DNA of 64,000 nucleotides from Pelomonas sp. Root1444 (GTDB taxonomy: Bacteria > Pseudomonadota > Gammaproteobacteria > Burkholderiales > Burkholderiaceae_C): the NCBI RefSeq assembly GCF_001426885.1, contig NZ_LMFP01000007.1, positions 30,396-94,395 on the forward strand. The letters run 5' to 3'. The notes under the pieces are model-generated. The model made no database searches. It worked only from the letters and a program-made list of their open reading frames with translations, and was not told where the DNA came from. Positions 1 to 9,000 of this stretch are shown here, piece after piece. The translations under genes and the position numbers were made by a program. Within the stretch, counting starts at the first letter, position 1; each line of letters opens with the position of its first letter.

Positions 1-68
1 GGCCGCCGGGACGGACTCCCGGCAATGCACCGAGCAAACGCACGCTTCACCGAGCAAGCTGACAAAGC

Positions 69-782
69 ATGGCCACCCCCGCACTGGAAATCCAGAACCT
101 CCACGCCTGGTACGGCGAAAGCCACATCCTCCACGGCATCAACCTGTCCGTGCAGCCCGGCCAGGTCATCACCCTGCTCGGCCGCAACGGCGCCGGCCGC
201 ACCACCACGCTGCGCGCCATCCTCGGCCTCACCGGCGCGCGCAAAGGCAGCATCAAGATCCACGGCGAAGAGGCCATCCACCTCGCCACCCACCGCATCG
301 CCCAACTCGGCATCGGCTACTGCCCCGAGGAGCGCGGCATCTTCGCCAGCCTCACCGCGGAAGAGAACCTACGCCTCCCACCGTCGCTGAAAGCCAAGCG
401 CGGCAAGGCCATGAGCGAAGCCGAGATCTACGCCATGTTCCCCAACCTCGCCGAGCGCCGCCAAAGCCCCGGCACGCGCCTGTCCGGTGGCGAGCAGCAG
501 ATGCTCGCCGTCGCGCGCATCCTGCGCACCGGCGCCGACATCCTGCTGCTCGACGAGATCTCCGAAGGCCTCGCCCCCGTCATCGTCCAGGCCCTCGCGC
601 GCATGATCCGCACGCTCAAGAGCCAGGGCTTCACCATCGTCATGGTGGAGCAGAACTTCCGCTTCGCCGCGCCGCTGGCCGACCACTTCATCGTCATCGA
701 GCACGGCGAAGTCGTGCTCTCCTTCCCTGCCGCCGAGCTGCCCGCCAAACAGGCGCAGCTCGACGAGCTGCTCAGTGTTTGA
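69..782 (+). CDS. livF: Branched-chain amino acid-type ABC transporter ATP-binding protein (LivF-like)
   Basis: ATPase subunit of a HAAT-family importer, acting on the cytoplasmic face of the inner membrane. Walker A reads GRNGAGRT at residues 38-45, the ABC signature LSGGEQQ lies near residue 139 and Walker B LLLDE near 160, followed by SEGLAP, which is typical of the LivF rather than the LivG subunit; 237 aa is the usual LivF length. The invariant Walker A lysine is an arginine here (Arg44, codon 198-200). It is followed 31 bp later by the binding protein and then two permeases, so it belongs to one import operon; the LivG partner is probably just left of the window. The substrate cannot be told from sequence: this family also carries urea, amides and aromatic acids. 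Confidence 0.9.
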   Translation: MATPALEIQNLHAWYGESHILHGINLSVQPGQVITLLGRNGAGRTTTLRAILGLTGARKGSIKIHGEEAIHLATHRIAQLGIGYCPEERGIFASLTAEENLRLPPSLKAKRGKAMSEAEIYAMFPNLAERRQSPGTRLSGGEQQMLAVARILRTGADILLLDEISEGLAPVIVQALARMIRTLKSQGFTIVMVEQNFRFAAPLADHFIVIEHGEVVLSFPAAELPAKQAQLDELLSV

Positions 783-813
783 ACCCACAAAGACTCACAC
801 CCAGGAGACATCC

Positions 814-2010
814 GTGAAGAAGACCCTCATCGCTACTGCCATCGCCACCTGCGGCCTCGCCGCCCACGCCCAGGTCTCGGGTGACGTCATCAAGATCGGC
901 TTCCTGACCGACATGTCCAGCGTCTATGCCGACATCGACGGCGCCGGCGGCGTGGAGGCCATCAAGATGGCCATCGCGGACCTGAAGGGCGTGGCCGCCG
1001 GCAAGAAGGTCGAGTTCATCTTTGCCGACCACCAGAACAAGGCCGACGTCGCCTCTGCCAAGGCGCGCGAGTGGATGGACACGCAGGGACTGGACCTGCT
1101 GATCGGCGGCACCAACTCCGGCGCCAACCTGGCCATGGCCACCGTCGCGGCCGAGAAGAAGAAGCCCTTCATCTCCATCGGCGCCGGCAGCTCGGCGCTG
1201 ACCAACGCCAACTGCACGCCCTACACCATCCACTACGCGTACGACACCGTGGCACTGGCCAACGGCACCGGCGGCGCGGTGACCAAGGCGGGCGGCAAGA
1301 ACTGGTACTTCCTGACCGCCGACTACGCCTTCGGCGCCGCGCTGCAGGCCGACACCACGGCCGTCGTGCAGAAGAACGGCGGCACCGTGAAGGGCAGCGT
1401 CAAGCACCCGCTGAACGCCAGCGACTTCTCCAGCTTCCTGCTGCAGGCGCAGGGCTCCGGCGCGCAGATCCTGGGCCTGGCCAATGCGGGCGGCGACACC
1501 ATCAACGCCATCAAGGCCGCCAACGAGTTCGGCGTCACCAAGGGCATGAAGCTGGCCGGCCTGCTGATGTTCATCAACGACGTGCACTCGCTGGGCCTGA
1601 AGACCACCGAGGGCATGTACCTGACCGACTCCTGGTACTGGAACCAGACCCCCGAGGCGCGCGCCTGGAGCCGCCGCTTCTTCGACAAGATGAAGCGCAT
1701 GCCCTCGTCGCTGCAGGCGGCGGACTACTCGGCCGTGACCCACTACCTGAAGGCCGTGGACGCGATCAAGACCGACGACACGGACAAGGTCATCGCCAAG
1801 ATGAAGGCCACGCCCATCAACGATTTCTACACCAAGGGCACCATCCGCAAGGAAGACGGCCGCGGCATCCACGACATGTTCCTGATGCAGGTGAAGTCGG
1901 TGAAGGAATCGACGGAGCCGTGGGACTACTACAAGGTCGTGACCCGCATCCCCGGCGACGAGGCATTTACCAAGCTGGCTGACAGCAAGTGCCCGCTCGT
2001 TAAAAAGTGA
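814..2010 (+). CDS. Periplasmic substrate-binding protein of the HAAT ABC importer
   Basis: Type I periplasmic binding protein (Peripla_BP_6/LivK superfamily) of 398 aa that captures the substrate for the adjacent permeases. The GTG at 814 is chosen as start because AGGAG lies at 803-807 and a clean signal peptide follows (MKKTLIATAIATCGLAAHAQ, cleavage after the second AHA-Q). An in-frame ATG at 775 would add 13 residues and overlap livF. The mature protein opens with a beta strand and 'GFLTDMSSVYADIDG', the usual ligand-loop region of this family. It sits between livF and livH in an apparent operon. The closest known families bind branched-chain amino acids, amides or aromatic acids; the ligand here is not resolved. 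Confidence 0.9.
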   Translation: MKKTLIATAIATCGLAAHAQVSGDVIKIGFLTDMSSVYADIDGAGGVEAIKMAIADLKGVAAGKKVEFIFADHQNKADVASAKAREWMDTQGLDLLIGGTNSGANLAMATVAAEKKKPFISIGAGSSALTNANCTPYTIHYAYDTVALANGTGGAVTKAGGKNWYFLTADYAFGAALQADTTAVVQKNGGTVKGSVKHPLNASDFSSFLLQAQGSGAQILGLANAGGDTINAIKAANEFGVTKGMKLAGLLMFINDVHSLGLKTTEGMYLTDSWYWNQTPEARAWSRRFFDKMKRMPSSLQAADYSAVTHYLKAVDAIKTDDTDKVIAKMKATPINDFYTKGTIRKEDGRGIHDMFLMQVKSVKESTEPWDYYKVVTRIPGDEAFTKLADSKCPLVKK

Positions 2011-2028
2011 TCTGCTGAGCACGGCGCG

Positions 2029-2916
2029 ATGACCGAGATCTTTGGTATCCCATTGCCGGCCCTCCTGGGCCAGCTGCTGCTCGGCCTGGTGAACGGCTCG
2101 TTCTACGCGATGCTGTCGCTGGGCCTGGCGGTCATCTTCGGCATGCTCAACATCATCAATTTCGCCCACGGGGCGCTGTACATGATGGGGGCCTTCTTCG
2201 CCTGGATGGGGCTGGAATACCTGGGGCTGAACTACTGGGTCATGCTCGGTCTCGCGCCATTCGTCGTGGGCCTCATCGGCATCGTCATCGAACGCACGAT
2301 GCTGCAGTGGCTCTACAAGCTGGACCACCTCTACGGCCTGCTGCTGACCTTCGGCATCACCCTCGTCATCGAGGGCGTGTTCCGCTCGGTCTACGGCGTG
2401 TCCGGCCAGCCGTACCAGGTGCCTGACGCGCTGCAGGGGGCCACCAACCTTGGCTTCATGGTCCTGCCCAACTACCGGGCCTGGGTCGTGGTCGCGTCGC
2501 TGATCGTCTGCTTCGCCGTTTGGGCGCTGATCGAGAAGACGTCGCTGGGCGCCAAGCTGCGCGCCGGCACCGAGAACCCCAAGCTCGTGCAGGCCTTCGG
2601 CATCAACGTCCCCGCCATGGTGACGCTGACCTATGCCGGCGGCGTGGCGCTGGCCGCGTTTGCCGGCGTGCTGGCCGCGCCCATCCTGCAGGTGTCGGCG
2701 CTGATGGGGTCCAACCTCATCATCGTGGTGTTCGCCGTCGTCGTCATCGGCGGCATGGGCTCCATCCTCGGCTCCATCCTGACGGGGCTGGGGTTGGGCA
2801 TCGTCGAGGGGCTGACCAAGGTGTTCTATCCCGAAGCGTCCAACACGGTCGTCTTCGTCGTCATGGCCATCGTGCTGCTTGTCCGTCCGGCGGGCTTGTT
2901 CGGAAAAGAGAAATGA
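2029..2916 (+). CDS. livH: Branched-chain amino acid-type ABC permease (LivH-like)
   Basis: Inner-membrane permease subunit of 295 aa with about eight hydrophobic segments. It has the family landmarks GLVNGSFYAMLSLGLAVIFG near residues 18-37 and NFAHG near 44-48, which identify the LivH half of the translocation pore. It starts 18 bp after the binding protein stop and its stop codon overlaps the livM start as ATGA (2913-2916), so the two permeases are probably translationally coupled. Length and order (F, binding protein, H, M) are normal for betaproteobacterial HAAT operons. Confidence 0.92.
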   Translation: MTEIFGIPLPALLGQLLLGLVNGSFYAMLSLGLAVIFGMLNIINFAHGALYMMGAFFAWMGLEYLGLNYWVMLGLAPFVVGLIGIVIERTMLQWLYKLDHLYGLLLTFGITLVIEGVFRSVYGVSGQPYQVPDALQGATNLGFMVLPNYRAWVVVASLIVCFAVWALIEKTSLGAKLRAGTENPKLVQAFGINVPAMVTLTYAGGVALAAFAGVLAAPILQVSALMGSNLIIVVFAVVVIGGMGSILGSILTGLGLGIVEGLTKVFYPEASNTVVFVVMAIVLLVRPAGLFGKEK

Positions 2917-3890
2917 ACAAGAAGCTCCTCGGCTACGCCGCGCTCTTCATCGGCATCGGCCTGCTGCCCCTGCTGGGCGCCTACCCCGTCTTCGTCATGA
3001 AGGTGCTGTGCTTCGCGCTGTTCGCCTGCGCCTTCAACCTGCTGGTGGGCTTCACCGGCTTGCTGTCATTCGGCCACGCGGCTTTCCTCGGCACGGCCGC
3101 CTACGTGACCGGCCATGCGCTCAAGGTCTGGGGGCTGCCGACGCCGGTCGGCCTCGTCGTCGGCATGCTGGGCGCGGCCGGCGTGGGCCTGCTGTTCGGC
3201 CTGCTGGCCATCCGCCGCTCGGGCATCTACTTCTCGATGATCACGCTGGCGCTGGCGCAGATGCTGTACTTCTTCTTCCTGCAGGCGCCGTTCACCGGCG
3301 GTGAAGACGGCCTGCAGTCCGTGCCGCGGGGCCATTTCCTGGGGCTGGACCTCACGAGCGACCTGACGCTGTTCTACGTCGTCCTGGCCATCTTCATCGC
3401 GGCCTTCTGGCTGATCTACCGCATCGTCCACTCACCGTTCGGCCAGGTGCTCACAAGCATCCGCGAGAACGAGGCGCGCGCCACCTCGCTGGGCTACGAC
3501 ACCGCCCACTTCAAGCTGCTGGCCTTCGTGCTGTCCGCCGGCCTGGCGGGCCTGGCCGGCGCCACCAAGACGCTGGTGTTGGGCTTCGCCACGCTGACCG
3601 ACGCGATTTGGACGACGTCCGGCCTGGTCATCCTGATGACGCTGGTGGGCGGCATGGGCACGCTGGTCGGCCCCATGGTCGGCGCCCTGGTCATCATCGC
3701 GCTGGAGAACAAGATCGGCGACTTCGGCAACTGGCTGGGCGAGCTGACCGGCGTGGCCTGGTTCAACAGCCTGGGCGAATCGGTCAGCCTCGTCACCGGG
3801 CTGATCTTCATCGTCTGCGTGCTGGCCTTCAGGCGCGGGCTGGTGGGCGAGGCGATGGCGTTGCTGGAGAAGCGGCGGGCTTCTTCCTGA
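2913..3890 (+). CDS. livM: Branched-chain amino acid-type ABC permease (LivM-like)
   Basis: Second membrane subunit of the importer, 325 aa, with about eight to ten membrane segments and the LivM landmarks GFTGLLSFGHAAF near residue 45 and SIRENEARATSLGYD near 180, the cytoplasmic loop that contacts the ATPases. The ATG at 2913 overlaps the livH stop by four bases. The reading frame is open far upstream, but that part is a shadow of livH. The last 62 bp (3829-3890) overlap the 3' end of the convergent EamA gene, so one terminator region serves both strands. Confidence 0.92.
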   Translation: MNKKLLGYAALFIGIGLLPLLGAYPVFVMKVLCFALFACAFNLLVGFTGLLSFGHAAFLGTAAYVTGHALKVWGLPTPVGLVVGMLGAAGVGLLFGLLAIRRSGIYFSMITLALAQMLYFFFLQAPFTGGEDGLQSVPRGHFLGLDLTSDLTLFYVVLAIFIAAFWLIYRIVHSPFGQVLTSIRENEARATSLGYDTAHFKLLAFVLSAGLAGLAGATKTLVLGFATLTDAIWTTSGLVILMTLVGGMGTLVGPMVGALVIIALENKIGDFGNWLGELTGVAWFNSLGESVSLVTGLIFIVCVLAFRRGLVGEAMALLEKRRASS

Positions 3891-4734
3891 AGACCAGCAC
3901 ATTGCCCGCCATCACCAGTACCAAGCCCGCGAGCGCGGGCGCCGTCCACACATAGCCCTCCACCCAGGCCGACACGTTCAGCGCGACGACCGGGAACAGC
4001 ACCGTGCTGTAGGCCGCCCGCTCCGGCCCCAGCCGGCCGACCAGCGTCAGGTAGGCCGTGAAGCCGACGACCGAACCGGGGATGGCCAGGTACAGCAGGG
4101 CGCCGACGTAGCGCGCGCTCACGTCGAACGCAAAAGGCACGCCGGCCAGCAACGCGTAGCCGAGCAGGATGGCCGTGCCCACGGCCATGCCCCAGGCGTT
4201 GGTCTGCACCGGCTTCAGGCCCTCCTTCTGCAGCGCGGCCGACAGCAGGTTGCCGGTGGAAAAGCACAGCGTGCCGCCCAGCGCCCAGGCCAGGCCGGCC
4301 GCCGTCGCATGCCCGCCGCTGATCTCGGGCCAGAACAGCAGCACCAAGCCCGCCAGCCCCAGCGCGCCACCCGCCAGCACCTGTGGCGCGATCGCACGGC
4401 CATGGATGACCCGTGCCAGCAGCGCATTCCACAGCGCCGCGCTGGAGAACACGACGGCCACCAGGCCGCTGGCCACCGTCTGGCTGGCGTTCAGGAAGCA
4501 GACGAAGTTCAGGCAGAACAGGCACAGCCCCTGCGCCAGCACCCAGCCCAGCGCCTTGCCGCGCGGCACGACCAGCTGGCGCCGCCAGACGAGCCACGCG
4601 AACAGCAGCAGCGCCGCCAGCCCGAAGCGGTAGGCGATGGACAGCGCGATGGGCACCGGCCCCAGCTGCCACTTCAGCGCGATCCACGTCGTGCCCCAGA
4701 TGAGCACGACCAGCAGGTACAGGAAAGCATTCAT
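3829..4734 (-). CDS. EamA/DMT-family transporter
   Basis: Ten-segment drug/metabolite transporter of 301 aa, inner membrane, probably an exporter of amino acids or metabolites. The protein starts MNAFLYLLVVLIWGTTW, the classic EamA opening with an early WGTTW; the two EamA repeats run about residues 3-135 and 145-285. The ATG at 4734 is preferred over an upstream ATG at 4800 because homologues begin at the first membrane helix. It is divergent from the AraC regulator at 4836 (101 bp apart), which makes that regulator its likely controller. Its 3' end overlaps livM by 62 bp. Confidence 0.85.
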   Translation of the reverse strand: MNAFLYLLVVLIWGTTWIALKWQLGPVPIALSIAYRFGLAALLLFAWLVWRRQLVVPRGKALGWVLAQGLCLFCLNFVCFLNASQTVASGLVAVVFSSAALWNALLARVIHGRAIAPQVLAGGALGLAGLVLLFWPEISGGHATAAGLAWALGGTLCFSTGNLLSAALQKEGLKPVQTNAWGMAVGTAILLGYALLAGVPFAFDVSARYVGALLYLAIPGSVVGFTAYLTLVGRLGPERAAYSTVLFPVVALNVSAWVEGYVWTAPALAGLVLVMAGNVLVFRKKPAASPATPSPRPPARA

Positions 4735-4835
4735 GGCGCCATCGTGGCGCGCGGCCCGGCCGAGTGATTGCACATTCCTGCGCATCGTCGACCCCGTCAC
4801 GGCGCACGCCCGGCCGGCGGCCGTAGCATGGCCGC

Positions 4836-5738
4836 ATGGCCCACCTCACCGCCGGCGCGACCGCTGACCAGCCCGTCTTCGACGTGCTGGGCCGCTCCAA
4901 CGCGCGCCGCGAGCGCGAGCTGGCGCTGGCCGACGGCCTGCGCCTGGTGCAGTGGCGCAACCACGGCGGCCGCATGGACTACCAGCGGCCGGGCCACCAC
5001 ACGCTGTCGGTCTACCTGCAGGGCGGGCACGACACCCACCTGATCGAGACGCCAGGCGAGACCGGCCGCCCCGGCTGCCACTGCATCCTGCCGGCCGAGC
5101 ACGAGTCGCGCTGGAACGTCGCCGGGCCGCTGCGCTTCGTGCACCTCTACCTCTCCGCCGACGCCTGGGCCGATCGCGTCGTGCGCCTGCTGGATGCCGA
5201 GCCACGCGCGATCACGCTGGAGCAGCGCATCTTCGGCGCGGACGCCACGCTGGCGGCCTGGGCCGAGGGCGTCGCGGCGCGCGACTGGCTGGACCCGGCC
5301 GAGCGGCTGCGCATCGACGCGCTGAGCCAGGCGGCGCTGGACCACCTGCTGCTGCAGGCGGCCCGCCCCCGGCAGCGCCAGCGGGCCGAGCGGGCGGCGG
5401 GCGGGCTTTCGAGTTCGGCGCGGCGCCGCGTGCTGGCCTTCGTCGACGCTCACCTCGACGGCGCCGAGCTCAGCCTGCCGCGGCTGGCCGCCGAGGCGCA
5501 CCTGTCCGAGTTCCATTTCGCGCGCATGTTTCGCGTCTCCATGGGCTGCACGGTGCACGACTGGGTGGCCGCTCGGCGCCTGGACCGCGCCCGTGCGCTG
5601 CTGCGCCAGACCGTGCTGCCGCTCGCCGACATCGCCGCCGCCTGCGGCTACGCCGGCGCCAGCCACCTGAGCCGGCACGTCAAGGCCGGCACCGGCGCCA
5701 CGCCGGGCCAGCTGCGCCGCGCGCTTGCGGCCGGCTGA
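4836..5738 (+). CDS. AraC-family transcriptional regulator
   Basis: DNA-binding regulator of 300 aa. The C-terminal about 100 residues carry two helix-turn-helix motifs of the AraC type (LPRLAAEAHLSEFHFARMFR near 216, then DIAAACGYAGASHLSRHVK near 266, ending GATPGQLR). The N-terminal 190 residues are a cupin-like sensing domain with no recognisable ligand signature. It is divergently transcribed from the EamA exporter with only 101 bp between start codons, so it plausibly controls that exporter in response to its substrate. A strong hairpin covers its stop codon. Confidence 0.88.
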   Translation: MAHLTAGATADQPVFDVLGRSNARRERELALADGLRLVQWRNHGGRMDYQRPGHHTLSVYLQGGHDTHLIETPGETGRPGCHCILPAEHESRWNVAGPLRFVHLYLSADAWADRVVRLLDAEPRAITLEQRIFGADATLAAWAEGVAARDWLDPAERLRIDALSQAALDHLLLQAARPRQRQRAERAAGGLSSSARRRVLAFVDAHLDGAELSLPRLAAEAHLSEFHFARMFRVSMGCTVHDWVAARRLDRARALLRQTVLPLADIAAACGYAGASHLSRHVKAGTGATPGQLRRALAAG

Positions 5739-5747
5739 CGGCCGCAA
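5725..5747 (+). terminator. Hairpin at the end of the AraC gene, terminator-like
   Basis: Perfect 9-bp stem TTGCGGCCG / CGGCCGCAA with a 5-nt loop that contains the AraC stop codon; AAACG follows rather than a U-run. It may slow or end transcription on either strand, but lacks the full Rho-independent signature. Confidence 0.4.
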
Positions 5748-5812
5748 AACGTCGGCTGCTGCCAACACGCCGTCAGCATTCACTGGTGAGTTAGGGGGCA
5801 CGCCGAGCGGCC

Positions 5813-5965
5813 ATGTGGCCCACCATTGGCGGCATGTTCAGTTCCGCCCGCAACCGCTTCACCGCCACGCTGCTCGTGTCGGTGCTGGGCTTCGTCATGA
5901 CGCTGTGCGAGCCGGTCGGCAGCCTGCTCGACGAGCCGCTGGTCATGCAGGTGCCGCAGCGCTGA
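5813..5965 (+). CDS. Small hypothetical membrane protein (50 aa)
   Basis: A 50-codon frame in the 299-bp gap between the AraC gene and the alpha-2-macroglobulin gene, starting ATG TGG CCC and ending TGA at 5963. It encodes a basic N-terminus (SSARNRF), one hydrophobic stretch (TATLLVSVLGFVMTL, about residues 17-31), then EPVGSLLDEPLVMQVPQR. A short single-span or exported peptide is plausible. The upstream TTAGGGGGC at 5791-5799 is about 13 nt away, so ribosome binding is not compelling. No family is recognised. Confidence 0.35.
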   Translation: MWPTIGGMFSSARNRFTATLLVSVLGFVMTLCEPVGSLLDEPLVMQVPQR

Positions 5966-6037
5966 GCTGGGGAATTTCACCCCCCGACCGCGCCGACATC
6001 CCTCCCTACACTCGCCCCGCAGCGAGGGAGAGATCGA

Positions 6038-9000
6038 ATGGCATCCAGGATCGTGCAGGCCGCCGTGGCGGCCGTTTTCGTGGCCGGCGCGGCCGTGTCG
6101 GGTTATTTCGCCTGGCAGCATTTCAAGTCGCCCGGCCTGCTCAGCAGCAGCGAGATCGGCGCCGAGGAAGCGGCCTTCGCCTTCAGCGAGTGCAAGGCGC
6201 GGCTGCTGGACGGCTCGCCGGCCATCGCCGTCATGTTCACGCAGGCGCTGGACCGCAAGCAGGACTTCGGCACGCTGCTGACCGCCGCCGAAGGCATGCC
6301 GGGCCGGAAGGCCGACCCCGACGACCCGTCCTCCAAGGCCACGCCGGCCGATCCGGCGAGCTTCAAGCCGCTGGCCGCCCGCTGGGTGCTGGGCGACAAC
6401 CCGCGCGTGCTCTACCTGCCCTACGTCACGCCGGACCGCGCCTACCGCATCACGATGAACGCGGGCCTGGCCTCGCACTCCGGCAACAAGCTGGCCACCG
6501 CGCAGACCTGCGAGGCCGCCAGCGAGGCCATGCCGGCGAGCTTCTACTTCGCCAGCAAGGGCCTGGTGCTGCCGGCCGGCCAGAACGGCGGGCTGCCCGT
6601 CGTCAGCATCAACACGCCCGAGGTGGACGTGCAGTTCCTGCGCGTGAAGCCGGCGTCGCTGCCGGCCTTCCTGGAGCAGGTGGGCGGCCGGCGCGAGCGC
6701 GGGCATTCCGGCGGTGAAACCGAAGACGGCGACTACTACTACGACGGCTACGGCGACAACCAGCGCCGCTTGAAGGGCACCGTCGGCGGCTGGGCGCTGG
6801 ACGAGCTGCGCGCGATGACCGACAGCGTCTACATCACTCGCTTCAAGACCGACGAGCGTGCCAACCGCCGCAACGTCAGCTTCCTGCCGGTCGAGAAGAT
6901 CAAGGAGCTGCAGGAGCCCGGCATCTACATCGCCGTGATGAGCCAGCCCGGCCGCTTCGGCTGGGACTACCAGGTCACGCACTACTACGTCACCGACATC
7001 GGCCTGCACCTGCGCCGCCATGCCGCGCAGCTGGACGTGTTCACCACGTCGCTGAAGAGCGGCAAGGCGCAGGGCGGCATCGAGCTGAGCCTCGTCGACG
7101 AAACCGGCAAGGCGCTGGCCCAGGCGCAGACCGACGGGGACGGTCACGCCGTGTTCACCGGCACCAATGCCAAGACCTTCGACAAGGCGCGCGCCGTCAT
7201 GGCGCGCAAGGGCAACGAGATGTCCGTGCTGTCACTGCGCGACGCGGCGCTGGACCTCAGTGAGTTCGACGCCACCGGCCACCCGTCGCGGTCCAACAAG
7301 CTGTTCGTCTACGCCGGCCGCGACCTGTACCGGCCGGGCGAGACGTTCAATGTGTCCGTGCTGTCCCGCGACGCCGACGGCCGCGTGCCCGCCAAGCTCA
7401 TCCCGCTGACGCTGACGGTCAAGAAGCCCGACGGCAACAAGCTCGTCGAAACGCTGGTGCAACCCGCCAAGGCCGGCCAGGGCTATTTCCAGCAGACCAT
7501 CACGCTGCCCGCCGACGCACCCACTGGCGGCTGGACGCTGCAGGCCCGGGTCGACCCCGCCGCCAAGCAGCCCGATGCGCAATGGGCCTTCAAGGTCGAG
7601 GAGTTCCTGCCCGAGCGCATGAAGCTCACGCTGAGCGCGCCCGACGCGGCGCTGGTGGGCGAGGTCAACCTGCCCGTGCAGGTGCAGGGCGACTACCTCT
7701 ACGGCGCGCCCGCCGCCGGCAACCGGCTGCAGGCCACCGTGTCCACCGAGCGCCTGGTCAACCCGCTGGCGAGCAAGCTGCCGGGCTTCCTGTTCGGCGA
7801 CTTCGCGGACGACAAGGCGCGCTCGCGCACCGACGTGCCCGAGCAGGAGCTGGACGCCGAAGGCAAGGCCGAGGTCACGTTGACGGCCAACCTGTCGGAG
7901 CGCAGCTCGCCGATGCGCGTGCGCGGCGCGTTCAGCCTGCTGGAGAGCGGCGGCCGGCCGGTGGTGCGCAGCATCGAGCGCACCTGGTGGCCGGCGCCCG
8001 AGCTGGTGGCCGTGCGCCCGCTGTTCGACCGCAACGTCGCGCCCGAGGGCGGGCTGGCCGGCTTCGAGGTCGTGCGCGTGGACGCGACCGGTGCCTTCAA
8101 GGGTGCCCGCGACCTGAAGCTCACGCTCACCTACGAGGAGCGCCAGTGGTACTGGCGTTATGACGACGGCCGCGGCTGGCACTCCGGCTTCAACACGACC
8201 GACGAGCTGGTCGAGGCGCGCAGCCTCAACCTGGCCGCCAAGACCACCGTCAACCTGCCGGTGAAGTGGGGCCGCTACCGCCTGGAGATCGAAGACCCGG
8301 CCACGCAGCAGACGCTGCGCTACGGCTTCTACGCCGGCTATGGCGCGCAGGACGCCGACGACATCGGCAACCGCCCCGACCGCGTGCAGCTGCAGCTCAA
8401 GGGCTCGCCGTTCAAGCCGGGCGACACCGCCAAGCTGACCATCAAGCCGCCGCACGACGGCGAGGCCGTCGTCACCGTGGAGGGCGACAAGGTGCTGTGG
8501 AGCAAGCGCGTGGGCGTGAAGGCCTCGGGCACCGAGCTGGACATTCCCGTCGATGCGAGTTGGGCGCGCAACGACCTCTACGTGACGGTCGCCGCCTTCC
8601 GCCCCGGCAGCCAGGGCGACCGCGTGACGCCGGCGCGCGCGCTGGGCCTGGTGCACCTGCCGCTGAACCGCGAGGACCGCAAGCTGAAAGTGGCGCTGGA
8701 GGCGCCGGCCAAGACCGTGCCGTCCACGGCCCTGCCCATCAAGGTCAAGGTGCCGCAGCTCGCGGGCAAGCAGGCCATCGTCACGGTGAGCGCCGTGGAC
8801 GTGGGCATCCTGAACATCACCAACTTCAAGACGCCCGACCCGGCCGACTTCTTCTTTGGCAAGCACCGCTACGGCGCCGACATCCTGGACCTCTACGGCC
8901 GCCTCATCGAGAAGATGGACGGCAACGTCGCCCAGCAGCGCTTCGGCGGCGACGCCGGCAAGCGGGACACCCAAAGCATGCCGCGCAAGGTGCTGCTGGT

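Noticed and set aside
1-68. Possible LivG C-terminus at the left edge
   Set aside because: The 68 bases hold no LivG-like motif in any frame; only a 10-bp direct repeat CACCGAGCAA is seen.
772-2328. Open frame of 518 codons antisense to the binding protein gene
   Set aside because: Rich in His/Val/Asp with no recognisable fold; the sense strand has a clear signal peptide and binding-protein motifs.
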